This document shows positions 1 to 6,629 of a stretch of DNA of 6,980 bases, in pieces; within the stretch, counting starts at the first letter, position 1; each line of letters begins with the position of its first letter. Source of the stretch: Methanosarcinales archaeon (GTDB lineage Archaea > Halobacteriota > Methanosarcinia > Methanosarcinales > EX4572-44); assembly GCA_004212095.1 (NCBI GenBank), contig RXIJ01000098.1, positions 1 through 6,980 of the forward strand. The letters run 5' to 3'. The notes under the pieces were generated by a model. It searched no databases, was not told where the DNA came from, and saw only the letters and a list, made by a program, of their open reading frames with translations. A program made the translations under genes and the position numbers.

Positions 1-37
1 GACACTGCCCAAATATCAAACTTGACTTATGCTACAA

Positions 38-72
38 CAAACCAAAAGTTGAGCACCAGCAAACCAAAGGTT
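38..72 (+). promoter_or_regulatory. imperfect direct repeat CAAACCAAAAGTT / CAAACCAAAGGTT
   Basis: Two 13-base copies (38-50 and 60-72) match at 12 positions and are spaced 22 bp start to start, about two helical turns. They end 11 bases before ATG 84. This is the geometry of a dimer binding site and could be an autoregulatory operator of the winged-helix gene. No clear TATA box is visible nearby, and if the gene starts further left the repeat is inside coding sequence. Weak call. Confidence 0.2.
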
Positions 73-83
73 TTATCAGAAGA

Positions 84-680
84 ATGTTATTAACACAGGT
101 ATGGATGTCAGGGAAATTCTATAATACCATAACTGAAATTTTGACAAAACAAGAGTTTTCAATAAGTGGTGTCTCGCGCGAACTGAAAAAGCATGGGTAT
201 GACTACCATAGACTTATAGTAACAGGTTACCTTCGCGCTCTTGAAGATGTTGGATATATGGAAAGAAAAGATGTGCCACCATCGAGAATATATGCATGTG
301 TCAATAAAGAAAAAGACATCTACGAACTGATAGCAGATAAACTCGATCAGATCAGCATCGAAAAACGATTGCATGTGGCAGTGTTTCTTCTGACAAATCT
401 TCTTGGACGCCCCTGTTTCAAGCATGAATTAACCCTGCTTGGCATTTCTAATCCACACCCAAACCCCCACATCAACAAATCCACGAATGAAAACCTTGGT
501 CACTTTCGAGCAGACGTTACCAGAATCAACATACCACCAAACGATCTGGCTTATGAACTCATCGACAATGTTGTGCCATTCGAAGCTGTCGATATTCTAC
601 TTCAAATACTAAAGGAGCGTCTCGATCTCGGAGGACTCAAAGCAAAACATCAGCAAACCACACTGGTAAAAATTTCATAA
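84..680 (+). CDS. winged-helix DNA-binding protein, putative regulator
   Basis: A 198-residue soluble protein with no signal peptide or membrane segment. Residues 12-72 read as a winged helix-turn-helix: helix near YNTITEILTKQ (13-23), SISGVSRELKKHG (26-38), a recognition-type helix around HRLIVTGYLRALEDVGY (42-58), then a wing with PPSRIY (65-70). Residues 75-198 form a second, partly helical region (IADKLDQI, RLHVAVFLLTNLLG) that I do not recognise; it may serve dimerisation or ligand binding. The fold points to DNA binding, but target and ligand are unknown. ATG 84 is the first start; ATG 105 (MSGKFYN) lies closer to the domain and is equally possible. No convincing Shine-Dalgarno precedes either. 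The frame has no stop between base 1 and 84, so the gene could start left of the window. It is followed directly by the repeat region before the Agl23-like gene. Confidence 0.75.
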   Translation: MLLTQVWMSGKFYNTITEILTKQEFSISGVSRELKKHGYDYHRLIVTGYLRALEDVGYMERKDVPPSRIYACVNKEKDIYELIADKLDQISIEKRLHVAVFLLTNLLGRPCFKHELTLLGISNPHPNPHINKSTNENLGHFRADVTRINIPPNDLAYELIDNVVPFEAVDILLQILKERLDLGGLKAKHQQTTLVKIS

Positions 681-683
681 AAA

Positions 684-704
684 CTGCACAACTTCGTCGT
701 GCAG
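684..704 (+). repeat. short hairpin repeat, copy 1
   Basis: CTGCAC and GTGCAG form a perfect 6-bp stem around the 9-base loop AACTTCGTC. It begins three bases after the TAA (678-680) of the winged-helix gene, so it could mark that transcript's 3' end. No T-tract follows, so it is not a classic terminator. The same core recurs at 737 and 842. Confidence 0.7.
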
Positions 705-736
705 AAGGAAACTCCCAACTCTTGATTACGCAAGTA

Positions 737-757
737 CCGCACAACTTCGTCGTGCAG
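737..757 (+). repeat. short hairpin repeat, copy 2
   Basis: Same 21-base element as at 684-704 with one change (second base C instead of T), which weakens one pair of the stem. It lies within the first unit of the tandem duplication. Confidence 0.7.
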
Positions 758-841
758 AAATAACGGTTAATGGCCAATTCTTGAGTGAGATAGCAATCGA
801 GTACATAGAAATATAACCAGTGACTCTTGATTACGCAAGTA

Positions 842-857
842 CTGCACAACTTCGTCG
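842..857 (+). repeat. short hairpin repeat, copy 3, truncated
   Basis: CTGCACAACTTCGTCG matches copy 1 exactly, but the right stem arm is gone: 13 bases present in the first duplication unit (753-765) are missing here, so the hairpin cannot form. It lies within the second duplication unit. Confidence 0.7.
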
Positions 858-900
858 GTTAATGGCCAATTCTTGAGTGAGATAGCAATCGAGTACATAG

Positions 901-908
901 AAATATAA
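901..908 (+). promoter_or_regulatory. possible TATA box for the Agl23-like gene (duplicated copy at 809-816)
   Basis: AAATATAA resembles an archaeal TATA box and is present twice because it lies inside the tandem duplication (809-816 and 901-908). From the 901 copy, transcription would be expected to begin about 25 bases downstream, near 927-932, inside the palindrome 918-938. That would give a leader of about 130 bases to ATG 1061, or a nearly leaderless start at GTG 941. Inference from spacing only. Confidence 0.35.
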
Positions 909-917
909 CCAGTGACT

Positions 918-938
918 CTTGATTACATAGTAATCAAG
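918..938 (+). promoter_or_regulatory. perfect palindrome, CTTGATTAC arms, spacer ATA
   Basis: CTTGATTAC (918-926) and GTAATCAAG (930-938) are exact reverse complements around ATA. It follows the second AAATATAA box by 9 bases, over the predicted transcription start. A symmetric site here is what a dimeric repressor would use; it could also fold as an RNA hairpin. It is followed by CGGTGCA, and the second palindrome by CTGTGCA. Confidence 0.6.
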
Positions 939-994
939 CGGTGCAACTCTTCCGGATTATCCGTGAAGGCGATGTTTTGGCTATTCCAGCGACT

Positions 995-1015
995 CTTGAT
1001 TACGAAGTAATCAAG
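995..1015 (+). promoter_or_regulatory. perfect palindrome, CTTGATTAC arms, spacer GAA
   Basis: The same 9-base arms as at 918-938 (995-1003 and 1007-1015) but with spacer GAA, 77 bp further on. The arms are unchanged while the spacer differs, as expected if the symmetry matters, though only two copies can be compared. If translation started at GTG 941, this element would be read as LDYEVIK. Confidence 0.6.
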
Positions 1016-1060
1016 CTGTGCAGCCTTGTGGTCGTAGAAGGAGATTGGAACAAATACATA

Positions 1061-2596
1061 ATGTCTATTAATCGCAATCACACATACTTAATCATTTTAA
1101 CAACAGTTGCAGCAGTGCTTCGCTTCATTGAGCTTGATTTGCGAGTCTTTCACCATGATGAGGCAGCAGTTGGTTATTTTGCCTACCGTCTCTTATCTGA
1201 AGGCATCTACTCTTATGATCCATCGTTTCATGGACCTTTTTTGTATTATGCAACTGCTTTCCTGTATAGTGCACTTGGTGATAGTGTGTTTTCGTCCCGA
1301 CTGCTGCCAGCCATAACCGGTGTTTTGATCATTCCTCTTATCTTTTGTCTGCAACGTTATATCGGGAGAAGCGGCGTGTTTATAGCTTCCTTCCTGTTTG
1401 CAGTCTCGCCCTCATTCGTGTACTATTCTCGTTTTTTCAGAAACGATATTATTGTGGTATTCTTCATACTTGCCACTTTCATCTGTGTTTTAAAGTATCT
1501 TGATAGTGGAAAACTGGTGTTCGCTGTTGCTGCGGGAAGCTTTCTTGCGCTGTCCGTTGCTTCCAAAGAGAATACATATATTTATATTACAATTTTTATT
1601 TCATATTTTGTATTTGTAAGCATGCTTGAACTTTTAACAAAAAAGCCTATTTCTTTGATTAATTCACTCAAGCACCATTTTACTGGCATACTCATAGGAG
1701 CGGCGTGCTTCTTCATGGTTTATGCACTTTTTTATACTGATTTTTTTACGAATCCTTCCGGTATTTTAGCATATGAAAGTGCAATCAGTCACTGGCACCA
1801 GGTGCACCGGATCGAGCGCATCACAGGTCCTGTGTACTTTTATATTCCCCTTTTGTTTTTATACGAGCTTCCGGTTGTGATTTTTGCCACTTCTGGCACG
1901 ATATATTATGTACTGCTGCACAAGCTTGATAAATTCAACCTGTTTTTGATTTACTGGAGTGTGATGAGTCTTCTTGCTTATTCGTATCTTGGGGAAAAGG
2001 TGCCATGGTTAATCCTTCACATTCTACTCCCGATGACACTCCTTGCAGCATCCTTTCTTAATAAGATAGTCGTGTCTCTTCATAATAGGAGTGTCAACAT
2101 GAAAAGGGCATTTGAAGCCGTATTTGCAATATCTTTACTTCTTTTTGTGTTTTCAAGCTTTCAACTAAACTACGATCATTTTACAGATACTGCCGAACCA
2201 TTGATCCAGGCTGCACAACCACCACAAAAGTTTCAACAACTAATCGATACGATTGATGTGGTTGCACTTCAGTATGATGGTTATGATACTAATATCCAGG
2301 TAACTGACAAAAGTATTGAAACACAGTTTCTCTGGTATCTGCGACACTATAAAAAAGTTCACTGGAATGTGAGCTTGAACTCAACACTCGATTCGCCAAT
2401 TATTGTAACGCATGATGTTAATTCCACAACAGTTGAAAATAAAATTGACAAAAGCTACCTGCGTCTTGATAATGCTAAGATGAGCTGGTACTGGTTCAAA
2501 ACAAGCGATATCACACCAGGATACATACTATTTAGAAACATGAATAGACCAGCAGAAGAATATGGGATAGTGTTGTTTTATAGGGAGTTTCCTTAA
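1061..2596 (+). CDS. agl23: Agl23-like membrane protein (flippase activity-associated / PMT-like glycosyltransferase fold)
   Basis: 511 residues with many hydrophobic helices over roughly residues 8-370, then a soluble C-terminal part (about 371-511). The pattern fits the archaeal Agl23 family, GT-C-type proteins related to dolichyl-phosphate-sugar transferases that occur with protein/S-layer glycosylation genes; the exact reaction is not established. Visible motifs are HHDEA (31-35) right after the first membrane segment, where GT-C enzymes carry their catalytic acid, then YDPSFHGP (52-59), RFFRND (124-129), SKEN (168-171), GEKVPWL (311-317) and WYLR (425-428). ATG 1061 is chosen because family members begin shortly before the first membrane segment. 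The frame stays open to GTG 941, adding 40 residues made largely from the upstream repeat region. AAGGAGA at 1038-1044 lies 16 bases before ATG, far for a Shine-Dalgarno. The gene converges on the oxidoreductase. Family call fairly secure; start less so. Confidence 0.8.
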   Translation: MSINRNHTYLIILTTVAAVLRFIELDLRVFHHDEAAVGYFAYRLLSEGIYSYDPSFHGPFLYYATAFLYSALGDSVFSSRLLPAITGVLIIPLIFCLQRYIGRSGVFIASFLFAVSPSFVYYSRFFRNDIIVVFFILATFICVLKYLDSGKLVFAVAAGSFLALSVASKENTYIYITIFISYFVFVSMLELLTKKPISLINSLKHHFTGILIGAACFFMVYALFYTDFFTNPSGILAYESAISHWHQVHRIERITGPVYFYIPLLFLYELPVVIFATSGTIYYVLLHKLDKFNLFLIYWSVMSLLAYSYLGEKVPWLILHILLPMTLLAASFLNKIVVSLHNRSVNMKRAFEAVFAISLLLFVFSSFQLNYDHFTDTAEPLIQAAQPPQKFQQLIDTIDVVALQYDGYDTNIQVTDKSIETQFLWYLRHYKKVHWNVSLNSTLDSPIIVTHDVNSTTVENKIDKSYLRLDNAKMSWYWFKTSDITPGYILFRNMNRPAEEYGIVLFYREFP

Positions 2597-2610
2597 GCTT
2601 TTAAATCCTG

Positions 2611-2623
2611 AAAAAAAGAAAAA
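2611..2623 (-). terminator. T-tract end of the valS-oxidoreductase transcript
   Basis: Read on the - strand, this is TTTTT C TTTTTTT, beginning 13 bases after the oxidoreductase stop codon (2636-2638). A good intrinsic archaeal termination signal in the 39-bp gap between two convergent genes. Confidence 0.55.
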
Positions 2624-2632
2624 TGGGGAGTA

Positions 2633-2647
2633 TTTTTAACATTTTTT
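2633..2647 (+). terminator. T-tract end of the Agl23-like transcript
   Basis: TTTTT (2633-2637) and TTTTTT (2642-2647) lie 36-51 bases beyond the TAA at 2594-2596. Archaeal polymerase commonly stops at such T-runs without a hairpin. The second run overlaps the 3' end of the opposing gene. Confidence 0.45.
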
Positions 2648-3925
2648 CCCCTCAGCAAATTCATCCTCCAGTATCTTCCCTACACACTCAGACCCGGCAT
2701 TAATCGAACCATTCATGCTTCGCTCAGGATAATTCGGAAGAGAGAACATCCCGGCAAGATATAATCCTCTTATTTTTGTTTTGTACGGAAGAACTTTATT
2801 TCTAAACCCAGTTTTAAATATCGGTGCTGTGTCCACATTTCTTGTCAGTTTCCACCATTTTATCATACTTTCGTCAAAACCTGAAAATAGCTTTTTTAAA
2901 CCGCCCAAATATAATTTTATCACTTCTTCTTCGTTCATTTTCCAGAGTGGACTATTCAAATCATTGAAATAAGAAGTAACGTAAACAAGGTGTTCTCCAT
3001 AGTCATCGAATGGGGCAAAGTTGGTGTGTTCTATTACTGCACCGAATGGTAGATCTGCTTTTATGTTTAGCCAGTACAGGTTCTCCATCAATCGTTCTTT
3101 TAAAGCGAAGGTTGCACACGCAGTTCCCTGGTATTTTATTCCCTCCTTCAATGAAGTGCCGGCTATCTTGTTTAAAACAATCGGAGATGCCGTTGATATA
3201 ATATTATCACAGCTAATAAATTTATTACCAGTTTCTATACCAATTACTTTATTGTTTTTGATGATTAACTTATTTACTGGAGTTTTTTTAATTTCTCCCC
3301 CTTCATCTTCAATTTCTTTTAACATAGCTTCAACCAGTAAATAAAATCCTCCTCTCATGTATCCAAGTCGTTCACCACCAGGAGATCGATCTGATCTGAT
3401 TTTAATGCGAGATAAAAGCCATGAAGCGGAAACGGTATCCTTTTCATCCCCAAATTTGCTCTTCAGTAACGGCTCAAAGAAATTTTCATAAACCGACTTT
3501 CCAGCAGTAGTTAAAATAAAATCCTTTGCAGTGATGTTGTCTAAATCCTCTATGTTTTTTCTCTTTGATCGCAACACAAGTAATGTGAGTTTTGCCTTTT
3601 CAAAAAGTGACAAATACGGGTATTGCAGTATTTCACTTGCTGTATTCAGGGGGTATATCTTCTCATTGTTGTAGTATCCAGTAGTCCCTTTTAGCCATTT
3701 CAATTTACTACTTAATCCAAGATCACTGATTAATTTTAGTATTGTTTCATCTGACCTGAACAGGTGATGATAATATTTCTCGATATGATAGCCATTTACA
3801 TGATAACTGGATAATAATCCCCCAATCTCACTCTTCTCAAAAATAGCTACATCTATCCCTCTCTTTGAGAGCTTATATCCTGCACATAATCCGGATAGCC
3901 CTGCCCCGATGACTGCTACAGTCAT
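2636..3925 (-). CDS. NAD(P)/FAD-dependent oxidoreductase, HemY / amine-oxidase-like
   Basis: 429 residues. The dinucleotide-binding motif GAGLSG (7-12) begins almost at the N-terminus, followed by an acidic residue at the end of the second strand (FEK, 29-31) and GG at 35-36, as in protoporphyrinogen oxidase, phytoene desaturase and amine oxidase relatives. RGGFYLLVEAML in the middle matches the conserved middle motif, and GLYLAGMFSLPNYPERSMNG near 387-406 is the C-terminal FAD-binding segment. It should be a soluble or peripheral flavoenzyme; the substrate cannot be read. Haem synthesis is not supported by context. Relatives near polysaccharide or lipid genes suggest envelope or isoprenoid chemistry. 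Its ATG overlaps the valS stop in ATGA (3922-3925), so it is probably translated by coupling to valS; no strong ribosome site is seen. Sampled 60-base rows look more A+T-rich (18, 26, 20 G/C) than valS rows (32, 23, 24), so separate ancestry is possible. Confidence 0.8.
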   Translation of the reverse strand: MTVAVIGAGLSGLCAGYKLSKRGIDVAIFEKSEIGGLLSSYHVNGYHIEKYYHHLFRSDETILKLISDLGLSSKLKWLKGTTGYYNNEKIYPLNTASEILQYPYLSLFEKAKLTLLVLRSKRKNIEDLDNITAKDFILTTAGKSVYENFFEPLLKSKFGDEKDTVSASWLLSRIKIRSDRSPGGERLGYMRGGFYLLVEAMLKEIEDEGGEIKKTPVNKLIIKNNKVIGIETGNKFISCDNIISTASPIVLNKIAGTSLKEGIKYQGTACATFALKERLMENLYWLNIKADLPFGAVIEHTNFAPFDDYGEHLVYVTSYFNDLNSPLWKMNEEEVIKLYLGGLKKLFSGFDESMIKWWKLTRNVDTAPIFKTGFRNKVLPYKTKIRGLYLAGMFSLPNYPERSMNGSINAGSECVGKILEDEFAEGKKC

Positions 3926-6522
3926 TTCTCTATTACTACGATAGCATCTTTTATTGTTTCAGCGTCAACGGCTTTTCCATGAAGCATGAGCTCGCTTTTC
4001 ACAGATACGGCTTCCGGCTCAAGATTGATACTTTCTGCATCTATCTGCAAAACGATGTGGTTTGTTTTCATTTGTGCTGCGATATGCACAGGGTTAGCTG
4101 TTTGTAGTGCACGCACGATCTGTTTTGCCTGTTTTTTATAGCGAGGCCCTATAATACTCATATTAGGCTTAATCTCTACCGGAACCTCAGCAAATACTGG
4201 CATATCGTTTTGCAGTTCTACGATGCTGTTGGTAACACCTTCAAGATCTATTGTGTCGGTGAAAGGGCTGCGGTATATTTCTATCTTTTTCAGTTTAGCG
4301 TTCAGTGCAATCCCATGTTCGGATTTGTATCTCCTAACATAGCTTGCAACTTCCACGAGAAGTTCTCCATATTCTTCAGATGTCGCGTCAATTAATGATT
4401 TGTCGGGTATTGGCCAGCTTTTTTCGTGAATGTCTTCTTTGTACAACCTGGAATATGCTTCTTCTGTGAAAAATGGCAAAAATGGCGAAAGCATTCTAAG
4501 CGCTGCATCTATTGTGGTGTAGAGAGTGTACTCTGCGGCTCTTTTGGGTTTTAAATCTTTTCCATAAAGCCTTGATTTTACAAGCTCAATATAATTGTCT
4601 GCAAACGTCTCCCACAAAAAACCACGAAGCAGTCGGAATGCCTCATTAAATTGATAGGCATCCATGTTCAAAGTCACACGTTCTACCAGTTTTGCAAGTT
4701 TGCTTAATAGCCAGCGATCAACAACTGTAAGCTCGGCACAGGTCTTTGTATCAAAATTTTTTATGTGTGGATAAGCAAATCTAAAGATGCTCCAGAGTTT
4801 CTGTAAGAATCGTGAACCTGCAACAACATCCTTCCATCGAAACATGATATCTGAGCCTGTTGACCCGCCGATGGCTGCCCACTGCCGAAAAGCGTCTGCC
4901 CCGTATTTGGTTACCACTTCTTCAGGTACTACGAAATTATTTCGTGATTTACTCATCTTATGACCATCTTCGCCAAGAACCATGCCATTTATGATGATTG
5001 CGTCCCATGGATGCACCCCTACAAGTGCTTTTGTAAGGAGAATCGTATAGAACGCCCATGTGCGAATAATATCATGTCCCTGTGGGCGGAGAGCTGGTAA
5101 ACGTTGATTTTCTCCTTTTAGCCACCCACCCACTTGCAGGGCGGAAATTGAAGAATCCATCCATGTGTCAAGCACGTCTTCTTCTGCGACAAAGCTTCCG
5201 GATCCGCATTCACACGTTACAGGTGGTGCATTTTTCGTGGGGTCGACTGGCAGCCATTCCGGTTTTGCAACAAGCGTCTTTCCACATTGATTACAATACC
5301 AAACAGGTATTGGTGTTGCAAAAATGCGCTGCCGAGATATGCACCAATCCCACTCCATCGTACCAGTCCAGTTTTCAAGACGTGTTTCCATGTGAGAAGG
5401 TATCCATTTTATCTGTTTCGAGGTTTCAAGTATTTCATCACTCTTGATTTTCACGAACCACTGCCGCTCGGAAAGAGTCTCAATTGGTGTTTTACATCGC
5501 CAGCATCTGCCTACATTCTGTTCTATAATCTCCTGTTTGGTGATAAGCCCGGCATTTTTCATATCCTCAATAATGACATTCTTGCACTCATCGACACTCA
5601 TCCCCCCATACTTTCCGGCAAGAGAAGTCATGCGACCCTGTTTGTCAATTGCCTTTCTAACCGGCAGATGGTGTTTTGCCCACCACCGCACATCCTGTTT
5701 ATCACCGAATGTGCAGATCATAACCACGCCAGAGCCAAAAGAAGGGTCAACTGCCTCATCTGAAATCGCCACAACCTTATGACCAAAAACGGGAACGGTA
5801 AGCTCTTTTTCGATCAGGTGCCTGTATCGCAGGTCTTCCGGATGCACAGCCACTGCCACACAAGCAGACAACAATTCCGGCCTGGTGGTTGCAATCTCCA
5901 CGCCATCAAAATCAAAATAGTTTAGGAATGCGTCCCTATTTTCGTAATCAACCTCTGCAAAGGCAATTGCAGTCTCACAGCGAGGACACCAGTTAACAGG
6001 ATGCTCGGCCTGGTAAATATAATTCTTTTCGTACATCTGTACAAAAGAGTGTTGTGTGTGAGCATAATACTCAGGCTTCATTGTAATATACTCACTACTC
6101 CAGTCCACAGAAAAGCCAAGACGGCGAAGCGTGAGTCGCATCTTAGCAATATTCTGTTCTGTCAATTTTTCACATAATTCCAGAAATTCCTCTCTTGACA
6201 CCTGGTTCTTGGTAATACCATGCAATTCCTCCACACGTACCTCGGTAGGTAAGCCGTGACAATCCCAGCCCTGCGGAAACATTACATTAAAACCCCGCAT
6301 ACGCTTATATCGAGCCACAAAATCAATGTAGCACCAGTTCAGTGCATTGCCGATATGAAAGCTCCCAGTAGGATACGGGGGCGGCGTATCAATAATAAAA
6401 TCAGGCTTCTTTGATTTCCAATCAAAAAAATACGCTGAATCAACCAGACGTTCCATCAATCGCAGTTCAACAGCAGGTGCATCATATTCTTTTGGAATTG
6501 CACCATTATCAACATCAGACAT
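3922..6522 (-). CDS. valS: valyl-tRNA synthetase, archaeal type
   Basis: 866 residues, a normal length for archaeal ValRS; class Ia enzyme charging tRNA-Val with valine in the cytoplasm. The catalytic domain carries HIGN (56-59) and KMSKS (522-526), with DVLDTWMDSS at 449-458. The CP1 editing domain, which removes mischarged threonine, begins near TTRPE (212-216) and includes the archaeal-style stretch GSGVVMICTFGDKQD. Cysteine pairs C179/C182, C340/C343, C410/C413 and C437/C439 indicate zinc-binding knuckles. The helical anticodon-binding region follows from about 600, then a C-terminal part to 866. All motifs are intact. ATG 6522 is preferred; an in-frame TTG at 6534 would add only four residues (MCCR). 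No Shine-Dalgarno precedes it, so a short, weak leader is likely. Its last four bases overlap the oxidoreductase start. The editing and KMSKS signatures also resemble IleRS and LeuRS, but the overall sequence reads as ValRS. Confidence 0.96.
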   Translation of the reverse strand: MSDVDNGAIPKEYDAPAVELRLMERLVDSAYFFDWKSKKPDFIIDTPPPYPTGSFHIGNALNWCYIDFVARYKRMRGFNVMFPQGWDCHGLPTEVRVEELHGITKNQVSREEFLELCEKLTEQNIAKMRLTLRRLGFSVDWSSEYITMKPEYYAHTQHSFVQMYEKNYIYQAEHPVNWCPRCETAIAFAEVDYENRDAFLNYFDFDGVEIATTRPELLSACVAVAVHPEDLRYRHLIEKELTVPVFGHKVVAISDEAVDPSFGSGVVMICTFGDKQDVRWWAKHHLPVRKAIDKQGRMTSLAGKYGGMSVDECKNVIIEDMKNAGLITKQEIIEQNVGRCWRCKTPIETLSERQWFVKIKSDEILETSKQIKWIPSHMETRLENWTGTMEWDWCISRQRIFATPIPVWYCNQCGKTLVAKPEWLPVDPTKNAPPVTCECGSGSFVAEEDVLDTWMDSSISALQVGGWLKGENQRLPALRPQGHDIIRTWAFYTILLTKALVGVHPWDAIIINGMVLGEDGHKMSKSRNNFVVPEEVVTKYGADAFRQWAAIGGSTGSDIMFRWKDVVAGSRFLQKLWSIFRFAYPHIKNFDTKTCAELTVVDRWLLSKLAKLVERVTLNMDAYQFNEAFRLLRGFLWETFADNYIELVKSRLYGKDLKPKRAAEYTLYTTIDAALRMLSPFLPFFTEEAYSRLYKEDIHEKSWPIPDKSLIDATSEEYGELLVEVASYVRRYKSEHGIALNAKLKKIEIYRSPFTDTIDLEGVTNSIVELQNDMPVFAEVPVEIKPNMSIIGPRYKKQAKQIVRALQTANPVHIAAQMKTNHIVLQIDAESINLEPEAVSVKSELMLHGKAVDAETIKDAIVVIEK

Positions 6523-6574
6523 ACGACAACACAATACGACTACTAATAAGTAAATTTGTTGGTTTCACTGACCT

Positions 6575-6594
6575 GTTATAAAAAGTTATAAAAA
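6575..6594 (-). promoter_or_regulatory. valS promoter with two tandem TATA-like boxes
   Basis: On the - strand TTTTTATAAC occurs twice head to tail (6594-6585 and 6584-6575). Either copy makes a good archaeal TATA box. Transcription would begin about 25 bases downstream, near 6564 or 6554, leaving a leader of roughly 30-40 bases before ATG 6522. The exact 10-bp duplication may give two start points. Confidence 0.55.
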
Positions 6595-6629
6595 TAGAAA
6601 GCTGTCAGGTAGGCTGTGGGACAAAATTC

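Larger units (their letters stand above)
718..914 (+). repeat. near-identical tandem duplication (105 bp + 92 bp)
   Basis: Unit A is 718-822 and unit B 823-914. They align end to end with one substitution (C738 against T843) and one 13-base gap, the loss of 753-765 in unit B. The lost segment is bounded by a CG dinucleotide on each side (751-752 and 764-765), the usual trace of slippage or microhomology deletion. Each unit holds ACTCTTGATTACGCAAGTAC, the hairpin core and an AAATATAA box. A third, partial start of the unit (ACTCTTGATTAC) occurs at 915, where it runs into a palindrome. Such near-identity in non-coding DNA suggests a recent event. No ORF with a credible start crosses both units. 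Confidence 0.92.
681..1060. other. repeat-rich intergenic region between winged-helix and Agl23-like genes
   Basis: 380 bases without a secure gene. From left to right it contains hairpin copy 1, duplication units A and B, the first palindrome, a non-repeated stretch 939-991 and the second palindrome. The part after 941 is open in the Agl23-like frame. The ACTCTTGATTAC starts at 915 and 992 and the similar following bases (GTGCA, then GAAGG.GAT) suggest an older, diverged third and fourth unit of about 77 and 70 bp. Confidence 0.6.

Noticed and set aside
1..93. C-terminus of an upstream gene in frame 1 (ending KVLSEECY)
   Set aside because: Thirty open codons of low-complexity, Thr/Ser/Lys-rich reading are weak evidence, and the winged-helix frame is also open over the same bases.
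637..849. A 70-codon - strand frame across the repeats
   Set aside because: It runs over the 3' end of the winged-helix gene and the hairpin copies, is rich in cysteine and aromatics as antisense frames often are, and has no ribosome site.
718..1015. Repeats as a CRISPR array
   Set aside because: The two large units are directly adjacent with no unique spacers, the short repeats are irregularly spaced, and no cas gene is present.
1107..1316. A 69-codon + strand frame inside the Agl23-like gene
   Set aside because: It is an out-of-frame shadow of the conserved HHDEA region.
2781..3344. Several + strand open frames of 63-107 codons
   Set aside because: All are antisense to the oxidoreductase gene, whose protein has clear FAD motifs.
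5082..5782. Three overlapping + strand open frames of 112-158 codons
   Set aside because: They lie antisense to the intact, motif-complete valS gene and show no domain; they reflect valS codon composition.
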